Counted from the first letter of the stretch, positions 23,302 to 31,796 are shown. The stretch: 49,674 nucleotides of DNA from an uncultured Clostridia bacterium (GCA_937916395.1 CALFTN010000080.1:1-49674); one strand, 5' to 3'. Notes: generated from the sequence alone by a model not told the origin. Made by a program: numbers and translations.

Positions 23302-25476
23302 TCACCAAATAGATATATTTTCGTTGCAGGTTCTGTAAAAATTCTTAGCAAAGAGTCTGCCGATTTTATCGTTGTTATGAATTGGTATGCTATAGTCTGA
23401 GCAGACAATTAAGGTGTCTACATTAATAGAATAATCATCAGGCACATTTTGTGGTAAAACTAGTACATTTATTTTGCCAAGCTCTTTCTCTAGTTCTGGC
23501 AAATCGTTGTATTCCGAAAATGAAAGTACAATGATTTTTTCGTTAAACTCTATTATAGCACAATTTTTACCGTATGTGTCAAAAATTCTTATATTTATTT
23601 CATTCTTTAATGTATAAGTAAAATCACCTGAAACTTCTGCTTTATATAAACAGCTTGTGTCTAGTGTATTAACAATAGTATTAACGTATGGTGTGAGCAT
23701 AGTTTTCTTTACGTTATACTTTTCATAGATATATTCAAGCTGGTCTTCGTTTAAACTTCTGCTACTTGTAACAGCAAGTAAATCTAAAGAATCGCTATTC
23801 GATTTCGGAAAGCTTTCGTAATCTTCGAAAGATAAGTTTTGTAGCGGATTTATCACTACGTAATGAGTGCCACATCTTATAATTATGTTTGGTGTATTAG
23901 TGTTACCAAGAACAACAAATTCTGTGTTTTGTTTGAATGGAATAACTGAAAGAATCAGAGAAACAATTGTAGGTAAAACAATTGAAAAAGCAAAGAGCCT
24001 TCTTATAGCTGTTTTCAACGTGAATTTATTTAAAGTGATATAATAAATTATTAAAAGAAGGACACTTAAACCTAAACCGATATAGACAAAGTTTTCGTTT
24101 ACTGTAATAGCTGAGAATGCGAGATTGCCAATAGCTTTAACTATTGAAATTAAAAGCTTTAAAAGTAAATCTGTAATGGTAAAAAGGAATTCTGCTATAA
24201 AACTTGAAACATTAAATGGAATAAAAGAAATAACCAGAGAAACAAGTGTGGCAATCATTGCACAGAAAGCCAGATTTACACTTAAAAGGTTTGTTAATGG
24301 TGAGATTATTGAAACTACACCAAAGTAGTAAACAGATGCAGGAAGAGTAAAAAGCGTTGAAAAAATACTTATTAAAATCGAACCATAAATAAAATTTATA
24401 ATTCTTTTAATTACCTTGGGTAGCTTTTTCTTGTTTAAAAGTGGGTTTAATGCATACAAATATCGGGAACTTAAAACGACACCGAGTGTTGCTAAAAATG
24501 AAAGGTAAAATGAAGGCGAATAAAGAGCATAAGGGTTAATAAGTAATATAATTCCTGCTGAGAGACCAAGTGAATTTATACTGTCTGAATGTTTTTTGAA
24601 AATTGGTGCAATAAGAGTGAGCCCCATCATAAAAGATGCCCTTACAACTGATGGTGTAAAGCCTGAAACAACAGAGAGCACCAAAAGAACGAAAATGGCA
24701 ACAATACTTGAAAAACGTTCTTTTACTTTAAATAGTTTTAAAAGATTTAATATAAGCCCACACCAGAGTGATGTGTGAAGACCTGAAACAGCAAGTAAAT
24801 GAGCAACACCACTTGAGCGAAAACTGGTTTTTGTTTCTGTGCTTATGTAGTCTGTACCACCAAAAAGCATACCAGTTGAGACACCAAGAGAATCATTATA
24901 AAGATAATCTGAAAGTTTATCGAAACACGTAAATTTCAGATTTAATATATAGTAATAAAAGTCTTTTTCTTTTTCGCCAACTTTTCCGTTATACATTGAG
25001 TTGTAGATGGAAACTATGCATTTTTCGCTTTTGTCAGCATCATAAGGAGATTCAATTATCGTGGCATCATCAATGAAAATATTATCATAGATTTTGTAGT
25101 CAGTTTCATTTGCTACAAATAGTATTTTAATGCTTTCTTCTTCGGAGTTTATAAGTTTTGTTTTTATTATGTAATATTTTGGAGTTACGTCAATAACAGT
25201 TGCAACAATATCATTTGTAGTATCAGCATACTGAATTGATTTGTTGAAAACAAAGTGATTGTTAAGAGTTAATGAAACAGAAGAAATCAGAATAGTTATT
25301 GAAATTACAGGGATGAAAAGTAGCTTTTTAATGTTCTCTTTTTTAGTGAGGAAATAGAATAATAAAACCGTCACAGCAAGTGGTACAGCCACAAAAAGCG
25401 TACTGCTTTTGAAAATCAAAAACAGTAACGCTAAAGTGAAAACTACTGAACCAAATACTAATGACGGTCTTTTCAT
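23302..25476 (-). CDS. comEC: ComEC/Rec2 DNA-uptake channel with degenerate C-terminal domain
   Basis: 724 residues. Two or three N-terminal membrane helices precede an OB-like soluble region (about 65-190). The Competence domain with many membrane helices and the signature AHLLAVSGLHTS follows (about 200-500). The C-terminal part (about 525-724) occupies the place of the metallo-beta-lactamase-like nuclease domain. The HxHxDH zinc motif is not there: the stretch LLAVTSSRSLNEDQLEYI sits where LxxSHPDxDHxGGLxxI normally occurs, and no HHGS-like motif follows. So the channel looks intact but the nuclease-like domain looks inactive. It transports single-stranded DNA across the membrane in competent cells. 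Confidence 0.9.
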   Translation of the reverse strand: MKRPSLVFGSVVFTLALLFLIFKSSTLFVAVPLAVTVLLFYFLTKKENIKKLLFIPVISITILISSVSLTLNNHFVFNKSIQYADTTNDIVATVIDVTPKYYIIKTKLINSEEESIKILFVANETDYKIYDNIFIDDATIIESPYDADKSEKCIVSIYNSMYNGKVGEKEKDFYYYILNLKFTCFDKLSDYLYNDSLGVSTGMLFGGTDYISTETKTSFRSSGVAHLLAVSGLHTSLWCGLILNLLKLFKVKERFSSIVAIFVLLVLSVVSGFTPSVVRASFMMGLTLIAPIFKKHSDSINSLGLSAGIILLINPYALYSPSFYLSFLATLGVVLSSRYLYALNPLLNKKKLPKVIKRIINFIYGSILISIFSTLFTLPASVYYFGVVSIISPLTNLLSVNLAFCAMIATLVSLVISFIPFNVSSFIAEFLFTITDLLLKLLISIVKAIGNLAFSAITVNENFVYIGLGLSVLLLIIYYITLNKFTLKTAIRRLFAFSIVLPTIVSLILSVIPFKQNTEFVVLGNTNTPNIIIRCGTHYVVINPLQNLSFEDYESFPKSNSDSLDLLAVTSSRSLNEDQLEYIYEKYNVKKTMLTPYVNTIVNTLDTSCLYKAEVSGDFTYTLKNEINIRIFDTYGKNCAIIEFNEKIIVLSFSEYNDLPELEKELGKINVLVLPQNVPDDYSINVDTLIVCSDYSIPIHNNDKIGRLFAKNFYRTCNENISIW

Positions 25477-25492
25477 AGTTTTTTATTATTTC

Positions 25493-25831
25493 TTAGCCTG
25501 CAGGCCAGGTAAAGTTTCTGCCTGAAAGCAAGTGGAAATGAATGTGTTTTACAGTCTGACCAGCAGAGTCGCCACAGTTGTTAACAACTCTGAAGCCATC
25601 ATTCATTTTTAAGTCTTTACTAAGCTTTGCAATTACTTCGAAAATGTGAGCAATTACCTTGCTGTTTTCTTCTGTAACATCTGCTGCAGAAGAAATGTGC
25701 TCTTTAGGAATTACGAGAATGTGTGTTGGTGCTTGTGGCTCAAGGTCATTAAAAGCTACAACCAAATCATCTTCATAAACCTTTGTAGCAGGAATTTCGC
25801 CGTTTACTATTTTACAAAAAATACAATCCAT
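25493..25831 (-). CDS. HIT-family nucleotide hydrolase
   Basis: A 112-residue histidine-triad protein of the PKCI/HinT branch, cleaving nucleoside phosphoramidates or similar bonds. The triad HIHFH gives His96, His98 and His100, and Cys3/Cys6 in MDCIFCKI are the usual N-terminal pair, with the FNDLEPQAPTHILVIPKEHI segment typical of the family. I start at ATG 25831; an upstream GTG would overlap the ribosome binding site. That site overlaps the alaS stop codon region, so the gene is closely coupled to alaS. Confidence 0.93.
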   Translation of the reverse strand: MDCIFCKIVNGEIPATKVYEDDLVVAFNDLEPQAPTHILVIPKEHISSAADVTEENSKVIAHIFEVIAKLSKDLKMNDGFRVVNNCGDSAGQTVKHIHFHLLSGRNFTWPAG

Positions 25832-25841
25832 ATTTTTCACC

Positions 25842-28475
25842 TTATGCCTTTAAAATTTCTTCTGCTTTAGCCAAAGCTTCGTTTATCTTAGAAATATCTT
25901 TACCACCAGCCATTGCTGAATCTGGTTTACCACCACCAGAACCACCAGCAACTTGAGCTACTGCTCTTACAATGTTACCAGCGTGTGCGCCGTTTGCAAT
26001 AGCAACTTTACCACAGTAGCAAGCGAATGAGCAAGTACCTTTTGCAGATTGTTCTGCAGCGAGAACTACAACAATGTCGTCACCCTTGTCTTTTGATGAA
26101 TCGAGCATTGAACGGAGTGCGTTTGCATCTGCTTCACCTAAAGAAGCTGTAATGAGCTTGTATGAACCAACTTCTTTAACATTGTCAAAGAGATTGCCAG
26201 CCTTTTGCTTTGCAATTTCTGCCTTTAATTCTTCTAATTCTTTTTCTTTAGATTTAAGTTCATTGCTTAGTGCAAGAGCTTTGTTTGCAAGGTCATTAAC
26301 GTTCGCAAGCTTCATATTCTGTGCAGCGTTGTGAATAAGCTCTTCACGTGAATTAAGGTAAGAGAGAACACCAAGACCAGTAACGCCCTCGATTCTTCTT
26401 ACACCGGCAGCAACTGAAGATTCAGAAACAATTCTGAAAAGACCAATGTTACCGGTATTTGCTACGTGAGTACCACCACAAAGCTCAGTTGAGAAGCCGT
26501 TACCAGCAGTAACAACTCTTACTGTGTCACCGTATTTTTCACCAAAGAGTGCCATTGCACCCTTTTTCTTTGCATCTTCAATAGCCATTTCTTCCATAGT
26601 AACAGGAAGAGCTGAAAGAATAATTTCATTAACTCTGTTTTCAATCTTTGTGATTTCTTCGCCAGAAAGTGCAGAGAAGTGAGAGAAGTCGAAACGAACA
26701 GCATTTTCATTAACAAGCTGACCAGCCTGTTCAACGTGTGTGCCTAAAATTTCTCTTAATGCAGCCTGAAGAAGGTGAGCAGCAGTATGATTTTTCATAA
26801 TAGCTTCTCTACGGGATTTGTTAACACTTACTTTAACTTTGTCGCCAACCTTGATTGTATCGCCGTCAGTTAAAGAACCATGGTGAAGGAATACACCCTC
26901 AGCAGTTTTTGTAGTGTTAGTAACCTCAAATGAGTTTTCATTAATTGAAATAACACCTGTGTCACCAACCTGACCACCACCTTCACCATAAAGTGTGGTA
27001 GTGTCAAGAACGATAACGCCATCTTGCTCGGCACCGATAAAGTCAACCTTTTCGCCGTTTACAGCAATAGATTTTACAGTTGCTTCACAATCAAATTCTG
27101 TGTAACCAAGGAATTTAGTAGCACCGATTTCTTTAAATGAAATGTCTGAGCCCTTCCAGCCTTCTGTGCCGGCAACCTTTCTTGCATCCTTAGCCATTTG
27201 CTTTGCTTTCTTTAAAAGGTCTTCGAATTCTTCGTTATTAACGCTCATTCCGTTTTCTTCAAGGATTTCACGTGTTAAGTCAATAGGGAAACCGTAAGTA
27301 TCCTGAAGCTTAAATGCATCTGCACCTGAAAGCACTTTGCCCTCAGTATTTTTCATCATTTCATTAAGAAGCTCGAGACCGCTGTCAATAGTTTTGTAGA
27401 AGCTGTTTTCTTCCATAGCAATAACTTTTGTAATATAGTCTTGCTTTTCTTTGAGCATTGGGTATGCGTTTTCATTTTCTTTAATAACAGTTTCGCAAAC
27501 CTCTGCTAAGAATGGTCTATCTATTCCTAAAAGTCTGCCGTGTCTAGCAGCTCTTCTTAAAAGTCTTCTTAAAACATAACCACGACCAACGTTTGATGGG
27601 ATAACGCCGTCACCAATCATAAATGTTGTTGAACGGATGTGGTCTGTAATAACACGAAGAGAAACGTCGTGCTTTTCGTTAGCGTGATATTCGATACCAG
27701 CAATAGAAATTATGTGCTTCATAATATTCTGAACAGTATCTACCTCAAAAAGGTTATTAACATCCTGGCAGATAACTGCAAGTCTTTCAAGACCCATACC
27801 AGTATCAATATTAGGGTTTTTAAGTGGTGTGTAGTTGTTGTTACCATCATTTTCAAATTGTGTGAAAACAAGGTTCCAGAATTCAACAAATCGGTCACAA
27901 TCGCAACCAACCTTACAGTCAGGTGAGCCACAACCATATTTTTCACCACGGTCATAGTAAAGCTCTGAGCAAGGTCCGCAAGGTCCCTGACCATGCTCCC
28001 AGAAGTTATCTTCTTTACCAAAACGAACCATGTGGTCTTCTTTTACACCAACATCTTTAGTCCAGATGTCATAAGCCTCATCGTCATCAAGGTAAACACT
28101 GCAGTAAATTCTGTCTGGGTCCATTTTAACAACCTCGGTGCAGAATTCCCAAGCCCACGGAATAACTTCTTTTTTGAAGTAATCACCAAATGAGAAGTTA
28201 CCGAGCATTTCAAAATAAGTACCATGACGAGCTGTAATACCAACTCTTTCAATATCAGGAGTTCTGATACATTTCTGACAGGTAGTAACTCTCTTTTTGG
28301 GTGGGGTTTCTTCACCTGTGAAGTATTTTTTCATTGGTGTCATACCAGCATTAATAAGAAGAATACTCTTATCACCCTGTGGTACAAGAGGGAAGCTTGG
28401 TAATCTTAAATGGTCTTTGCTTTCAAAGAATTTCAAGTACATTTCGCGTAATTCGTTAAGACTAGTCCATTCCAT
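25842..28475 (-). CDS. alaS: Alanyl-tRNA synthetase
   Basis: 877 residues, the full bacterial length. Class II catalytic core with RHGTYFEMLGNFSFGDYFK (motif 2 region) and GMGLERL (motif 3), tRNA recognition region, editing domain with zinc ligands HTAAH (about 563-567) and CGGTH later on, and a C-Ala domain with coiled coil (ELKSKEKELEELKAEIAKQK) ending in the glycine-rich VAGGSGGGKPDSAMAGG. First gene of a seven-gene minus-strand operon controlled by the T-box leader immediately upstream. Confidence 0.98.
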   Translation of the reverse strand: MEWTSLNELREMYLKFFESKDHLRLPSFPLVPQGDKSILLINAGMTPMKKYFTGEETPPKKRVTTCQKCIRTPDIERVGITARHGTYFEMLGNFSFGDYFKKEVIPWAWEFCTEVVKMDPDRIYCSVYLDDDEAYDIWTKDVGVKEDHMVRFGKEDNFWEHGQGPCGPCSELYYDRGEKYGCGSPDCKVGCDCDRFVEFWNLVFTQFENDGNNNYTPLKNPNIDTGMGLERLAVICQDVNNLFEVDTVQNIMKHIISIAGIEYHANEKHDVSLRVITDHIRSTTFMIGDGVIPSNVGRGYVLRRLLRRAARHGRLLGIDRPFLAEVCETVIKENENAYPMLKEKQDYITKVIAMEENSFYKTIDSGLELLNEMMKNTEGKVLSGADAFKLQDTYGFPIDLTREILEENGMSVNNEEFEDLLKKAKQMAKDARKVAGTEGWKGSDISFKEIGATKFLGYTEFDCEATVKSIAVNGEKVDFIGAEQDGVIVLDTTTLYGEGGGQVGDTGVISINENSFEVTNTTKTAEGVFLHHGSLTDGDTIKVGDKVKVSVNKSRREAIMKNHTAAHLLQAALREILGTHVEQAGQLVNENAVRFDFSHFSALSGEEITKIENRVNEIILSALPVTMEEMAIEDAKKKGAMALFGEKYGDTVRVVTAGNGFSTELCGGTHVANTGNIGLFRIVSESSVAAGVRRIEGVTGLGVLSYLNSREELIHNAAQNMKLANVNDLANKALALSNELKSKEKELEELKAEIAKQKAGNLFDNVKEVGSYKLITASLGEADANALRSMLDSSKDKGDDIVVVLAAEQSAKGTCSFACYCGKVAIANGAHAGNIVRAVAQVAGGSGGGKPDSAMAGGKDISKINEALAKAEEILKA

Positions 28476-28744
28476 TTTTACACATCCTTATACATTAATG
28501 TTAAATTTAGACAAATAAAAAAGCACATTTTGCAACACGGGACGGTTAGTTTAACCGCGGTACCACCCGAATTGTGCAAAACGCACCACCTCAAATGCTT
28601 TTTAACGCAAAGCAACGTGCCTTTTGGGCAAGGCTCAACGGTAGCAGATAAATAAAACAATAAAGAATTCACAGCAAACATTCTCTCTCTGGATATTGCC
28701 TTTATAAATCATTCCGCATCAAAGCCAGAAAATATTAAATTACA
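28476..28744 (-). promoter_or_regulatory. T-box leader (alanine)
   Basis: The minus-strand leader contains the T-box core GGGTGGTACCGCG at 28568-28556, which pairs with the 3' end of uncharged tRNA. The UGGU bulge fits the ACCA end of tRNA-Ala. The competing terminator is formed by GCGTTTTGCA and TGCAAAATGTGC (ending near 28522) followed by a T run. A GCT (Ala) triplet in TTTGCTGTGAA, close to an AGAGAGAG stretch of the stem I region (about 28670-28690), is the likely specifier. Uncharged tRNA-Ala would therefore raise expression of alaS and the genes behind it. Confidence 0.92.
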
Positions 28745-28750
28745 AAAGGT

Positions 28751-28779
28751 AGTATATATTCTGCAAGGAAAAAAGTCAA
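28751..28779 (-). promoter_or_regulatory. Promoter of the alaS operon
   Basis: On the minus strand TTGACT (28774-28779), 17 bp, TATACT (28751-28756). It starts the T-box leader near 28744. Confidence 0.85.
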
Positions 28780-28863
28780 GAAAAATTAATATAATATAAG
28801 TATTATAGTTGAATTTATCCAAATCAAAAGGTGAAGAAATGGTGTTTCTTGTAAAAATAGTGC

Positions 28864-28892
28864 TTGACTTATTAAGTCAAAGTTGTTATAAT
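28864..28892 (+). promoter_or_regulatory. Promoter of rpsF-ssb-rpsR
   Basis: TTGACT (28864-28869), 17 bp, TATAAT (28887-28892). The -35 is part of a palindrome TTGACTTATTAAGTCAA. Divergent from the alaS promoter about 85 bp away. Confidence 0.85.
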
Positions 28893-28900
28893 CTTTGTCG

Positions 28901-28947
28901 CTATGGTGTAGCCATAGTAATCCTTACCCTTAAATTTCAGTAAGGGT
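28901..28947 (+). promoter_or_regulatory. Structured rpsF leader
   Basis: Two hairpins lie between the start site and the rpsF ribosome binding site: CTATGG/CCATAG (28901-28917) and ACCCTTA/TAAGGGT (28926-28947). Autogenous S6:S18 leaders are known in this position in Firmicutes. I cannot see the diagnostic bulge with certainty, so the assignment is tentative. Confidence 0.4.
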
Positions 28948-28972
28948 CAAAGTCCAGAAGGAGGTGCGAACG

Positions 28973-29251
28973 ATGGTAAAATACGAAACAATCATTGTTT
29001 ATTCTTTAGCTAAAGGCGAAGAAGCTGCAAAAGAAGTTGCAGAAAAATTCAAAGCTATGATTGAAGGCGCTGGTACTGTTGAAAGCATTGATGAATGGGG
29101 CAAGAGAAGACTTGCTTACCCAATCAATGACGAAAACGACGGTTACTATGTACTCTACAACTATGAGTGCAACGCTGAATTCCCAAAAGAACTTGATCGT
29201 GTTGTTGGAATTACAGATGGCGTTCTTCGTTCACTTATTATTAAGAAGTAA
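28973..29251 (+). CDS. rpsF: 30S ribosomal protein S6
   Basis: 92 residues with the S6 pattern: MVKYETIIVYS strand, central WGKRRLAYPINDENDGYYVLYNYE and the C-terminal LRSLIIKK. The start is ATG 28973 behind AAGGAGGTG; a more distant in-frame codon would fall inside that site. S6 pairs with S18 in the small-subunit platform, and both genes are in this operon with ssb between them, the classical order. Confidence 0.97.
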   Translation: MVKYETIIVYSLAKGEEAAKEVAEKFKAMIEGAGTVESIDEWGKRRLAYPINDENDGYYVLYNYECNAEFPKELDRVVGITDGVLRSLIIKK

Positions 29252-29272
29252 TTTTATTTTTAAGGAGAAAGT

Positions 29273-29728
29273 GTGGCTTTTGCCATACAGCGAGAAATTA
29301 TGCTTAACTGTGCAGTAGTTATGGGCAGACTCGTTGCTGACCCTGAAGTTCGTCAGACACCATCAGGTGTTTCAGTTTGCAGATTTACAGTAGCGGTTGA
29401 CCGTTCTTATGTAAAGCAAGGCGAACAAAGACAAGCAGATTTTATTGATATTCTTGCTTGGCGTCAAACAGCAGAGTTTGTTGGCAAATATTTCCAGAAG
29501 GGCTCAATGATTGCAGTGCAAGGCTCAATCCAGACTGGCTCTTACGAAAAAGATGGTATTAAGAGAAGAACATTCGAAATTGTTGCTGATAATGTTAGCT
29601 TCTGTGGCTCAAAGAGCGAAAGTGGTAACACAGCACCAAGAAATGATTTTGACAGTGCTCCATCTTTCTCAAATGGTAATCTTGATGATTTTTCAGCATC
29701 AGCTGATGATGACGAATTACCATTCTGA
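29273..29728 (+). CDS. ssb: Single-stranded DNA-binding protein
   Basis: SSB coats single-stranded DNA in replication and repair. The OB fold is clear (LNCAVVMGRLVADPEVRQTP, FTVAVDRSY, FIDILAWRQTAEFVGKYFQKG, SIQTGSYEKDG), followed by a flexible Asp/Ser-rich tail ending DDELPF, the acidic tip that binds partner proteins. I use GTG 29273 because AAGGAG at 29262-29267 is correctly spaced for it. Most SSBs begin at the residues MLN, which here is ATG 29300, with a TGGC/GCCA hairpin between the two sites that might bring the ribosome binding site closer. Length is 151 or 142 residues accordingly. Confidence 0.95.
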   Translation: MAFAIQREIMLNCAVVMGRLVADPEVRQTPSGVSVCRFTVAVDRSYVKQGEQRQADFIDILAWRQTAEFVGKYFQKGSMIAVQGSIQTGSYEKDGIKRRTFEIVADNVSFCGSKSESGNTAPRNDFDSAPSFSNGNLDDFSASADDDELPF

Positions 29729-29785
29729 TTTAATTTGAACTAACGCGTTTTTACGCTAACTATTACTATTAAGGAGGAAACTAAA

Positions 29786-30040
29786 ATGGCATACGATAAG
29801 GCTGAAAGAGGCGCAGGCCGTCCTAACAAAAAGGGCAGAAAAAAAGTTTGCGCATTCTGTGTTGAAAAAGTTGACACAATTGATTACAAAGATGCTGCAA
29901 AGCTTCGTCGTTTTACATCTGACAGAGCAAAGATTCTCCCTCGCCGTGTAACAGGCACATGTGCTTACCACCAGAGAGAACTCACAACAGCAATTAAGAG
30001 AGCAAGACATATTGCTCTTCTCCCATACACAGCAGACTAA
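29786..30040 (+). CDS. rpsR: 30S ribosomal protein S18
   Basis: 84 residues with GRKKVCAFCVEKVDTIDYKD-type N-terminus, LRRFTSDRAKILPRRVTGTCAYHQ and the terminal TAIKRARHIALLPYT, all typical of S18. A CxxC pair is present in CAFC, so this may be a zinc-type copy. A strong AAGGAGGAAA site precedes the ATG. Its N-terminal acetylation enzyme RimI is encoded about 7.7 kb downstream. Confidence 0.97.
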   Translation: MAYDKAERGAGRPNKKGRKKVCAFCVEKVDTIDYKDAAKLRRFTSDRAKILPRRVTGTCAYHQRELTTAIKRARHIALLPYTAD

Positions 30041-30066
30041 TAAAACGACATATTTTGCGTAGAACA

Positions 30067-30102
30067 AAAAGCACCATTGAGAGAAATCAATGGTGCTTTT
30101 TT
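30067..30102 (+). terminator. Terminator of rpsF-ssb-rpsR
   Basis: Arms AAAAGCACCATTGA (30067-30080) and TCAATGGTGCTTTT (30087-30100), 14 bp perfect, T tail. Confidence 0.92.
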
Positions 30103-30160
30103 AACCGCCTTTTTACCCACTCGGCGTATCGATATACGCCTTCGGGGTAAAAAAACGGTT
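30103..30160. repeat. 58-bp nested cruciform
   Basis: Three concentric inverted repeats: AACCG/CGGTT (30103-30107, 30156-30160), TTTTTACCC/GGGTAAAAA (30110-30118, 30145-30153), GGCGTAT/ATACGCC (30123-30129, 30134-30140, loop CGAT). It follows directly on the rpsR terminator. A degenerate 20-bp direct repeat (about 30161-30180 and 30227-30246, both containing CATCAAAATC) lies beyond it. No gene. Confidence 0.75.
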
Positions 30161-30267
30161 TCTACATCAAAATCTGTTCGTTTTCTTTCCAAGTTTTATA
30201 TACAACTTCGGAGTGCCAAAACAACATCTGCATCAAAATCCACTCGACAACTTTTATTAATGCAGAA

Positions 30268-30354
30268 TTTCGGAAGGCTTTGCCTTGATTATAATTTAAT
30301 ATTAATAAAAATAACTACAGTCTTTTATTTAAAGATTACGATAAACTTTAAAAG
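30268..30354 (+). repeat. Interspersed hairpin repeat, copy A (divergent)
   Basis: Core with stem AAGGC-ttt-GCCTT inside TTTCGG...TTGATTATAATT (30268-30296), then an AT-rich spacer and a second hairpin TTTAAAG/CTTTAAA. The same core occurs at 31865-31893 (opposite strand) and 39021-39050. Copy A is the most diverged in its second half. Confidence 0.7.
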
Positions 30355-30374
30355 AAATGAAAATTAAATGAGTC

Positions 30375-30715
30375 GGTCTGCCTCTCTTCGAAGAGAGGGG
30401 GACCGCCTTTTCATTAGCTTGCCTATTTTAATATACTTTCAAGCGAGTAGAAAATTGAATTTAATCATATAGTTCATTGGGTGGTGGAGAGTTCTTTGAC
30501 ACGAGTTAACTGTAAAAATGCAGTTTGTCGGTAGATTGATAATTTGAAAATTATTTATTCGCCGACTAACTACATAAATAGAGCCAACTGCGTTGCGAAG
30601 AACTCTCCACCATTCCGATTTAATTTATCATAATTTAGAATATATTTATCGCCTGAAAACTCAATGGTAGTGAGTAATTTACGGAATGAATAGTCCCCCT
30701 CTCTTCGAAGAGAGG
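30375..30715. repeat. MITE-like foldback element
   Basis: About 340 bp without coding potential. Identical 18-bp palindromes CCTCTCTTCGAAGAGAGG sit at both ends (30381-30398 and 30698-30715). Inside, GGTGGAGAGTTCTT (30483-30496) and AAGAACTCTCCACC (30598-30611) form 14-bp arms around a 101-bp centre that itself contains AACTG/CAGTT and GTCGG/CCGAC pairs. The left palindrome with GGTC/GACC and T tail could also act as a terminator. Structure fits a non-autonomous foldback repeat. Confidence 0.65.
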
Positions 30716-30785
30716 CGTTTTATATTAGGTAACTCGTTCTACCAACAAAACTATTGATAAAATGGAAAATATATGCTAAACTGAA

Positions 30786-30952
30786 ATCGCGACATAAACT
30801 TAATAATTTTTCCGTATCGGTGTGTATTTTTATTTCGGTAAAAATACAGGCTCTTTTTCGCATACCGTTACGGAAGTGAAGTTTGTGTCGCAGCAAATCG
30901 GAGCTATGTATTTTTCGTGCGTAGCTTCGGCTGCGCACTTTTTGTTTTTATA
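30786..30952 (+). ncRNA. Candidate structured RNA of unknown class
   Basis: A promoter-like TTGATA, 17 bp, TGC-TAAACT (extended -10) ends near 30779. The following DNA folds into one long hairpin: GCGACATAAACTT (30789-30801) with AAGTTTGTGTCGC (30879-30891), TTCCGTA with TACGGAA, and a perfect apical TGTATTTTTA/TAAAAATACA (30823-30832, 30839-30848). A terminator hairpin GTGCGTAGC/GCTGCGCAC (30917-30938) with a T tail ends it. The size and rod shape recall 6S-like RNAs, but no class is assigned; it could also be another foldback repeat. Confidence 0.4.
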
Positions 30953-31063
30953 AGAAAAATTAAGGTGGGATGAAAAAATAAGTTGAATTTTATGAATTAA
31001 CTATAAACTCCAGCTTTCCGGAGTTGAAATAGAAATTTTAATTTATTATTAGGAGAATGTTTT

Positions 31064-31750
31064 ATGAAAAAGTTTATTAGTTTATTTTTAGTTTTAAGTC
31101 TTGTTTTCTGTTTCGCGGCTTGTGGCGGTAATGAAACACCTGATGAAAATGTTGATAATAACAGTGTTATTGATGATGTAGATAATAACAATTTAGTTTC
31201 GAGTAATAATGAAATTACAGTAGATGATGTAAAAAATGCAACAGTTTCACCTGCAACAGATTTTGAAATCTACGAACCAGATAGTGGAGTAGTTATTATT
31301 GATGGTTATATAGGTAATGAAGAGATTGTTGTAATTCCTGAAACTATTAATGGAAAAACAGTAACAGAGATTGCAGATGGTGCATTTGTTAATGCAGATA
31401 CAGTTCGTGCAGTGAAATTGGCTGATACAATTGAAGTTGTAGGAGATAGTGCATTTAATCTTGTTGATGAATTAGAAATAGTTGTAGCAGGTTCTAATTT
31501 AAAAAGAGTTGAAGATTATGCATTTACAAGTTGTCCAAAGTTAAGATGTCTTGAACTAAACGATGGACTTGAATATATAGGGGCTTGTGCCATAGGGGAC
31601 AATCCGAGTTTAAAAGAATTTTATATCCCTGGTAGTGTAACGGAATTTGGTAGTGTTTTACCTGAAGATGATGCTATAGTTATTTGTGAAGCTGGAAGTG
31701 CTGCAGAGGAATTTGTGAAAAAAAGAGGTTACGAATACAGACTTAAATAA
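31064..31750 (+). CDS. BspA-type leucine-rich-repeat lipoprotein
   Basis: 228 residues. A signal with lipobox FAAC places the lipidated Cys at 20, followed by a low-complexity Asp/Asn-rich linker (about 22-60). The body carries BspA-like LRR_5 repeats of about 23 residues (VTEIADGAFVNADTVRAVKL, IEVVGDSAFNLVDELEIVV, LKRVEDYAFTSCPKLRCLEL, LEYIGACAIGDNPSLKEFYI). Such surface proteins mediate adhesion or protein binding in gut bacteria. A typical AGGAGAA site precedes the ATG. It is a lone gene with intergenic repeats on both sides; the 16-bp hairpin of repeat copy B (31800-31844) may act as its terminator. Confidence 0.88.
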   Translation: MKKFISLFLVLSLVFCFAACGGNETPDENVDNNSVIDDVDNNNLVSSNNEITVDDVKNATVSPATDFEIYEPDSGVVIIDGYIGNEEIVVIPETINGKTVTEIADGAFVNADTVRAVKLADTIEVVGDSAFNLVDELEIVVAGSNLKRVEDYAFTSCPKLRCLELNDGLEYIGACAIGDNPSLKEFYIPGSVTEFGSVLPEDDAIVICEAGSAAEEFVKKRGYEYRLK

Positions 31751-31796
31751 TTTGTTTTTCTAAAAAATACACTTACTTTATATCTGACTGACTAAA

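Noticed and set aside
30077..30367. 96-codon frame after rpsR
   Set aside because: It starts inside the rpsR terminator and runs through cruciforms and repeat copy A; no plausible protein.
30981..31007. TTGAAT...TATAAA as promoter of the LRR lipoprotein
   Set aside because: The spacer is only 13 bp, too short for sigma-A.
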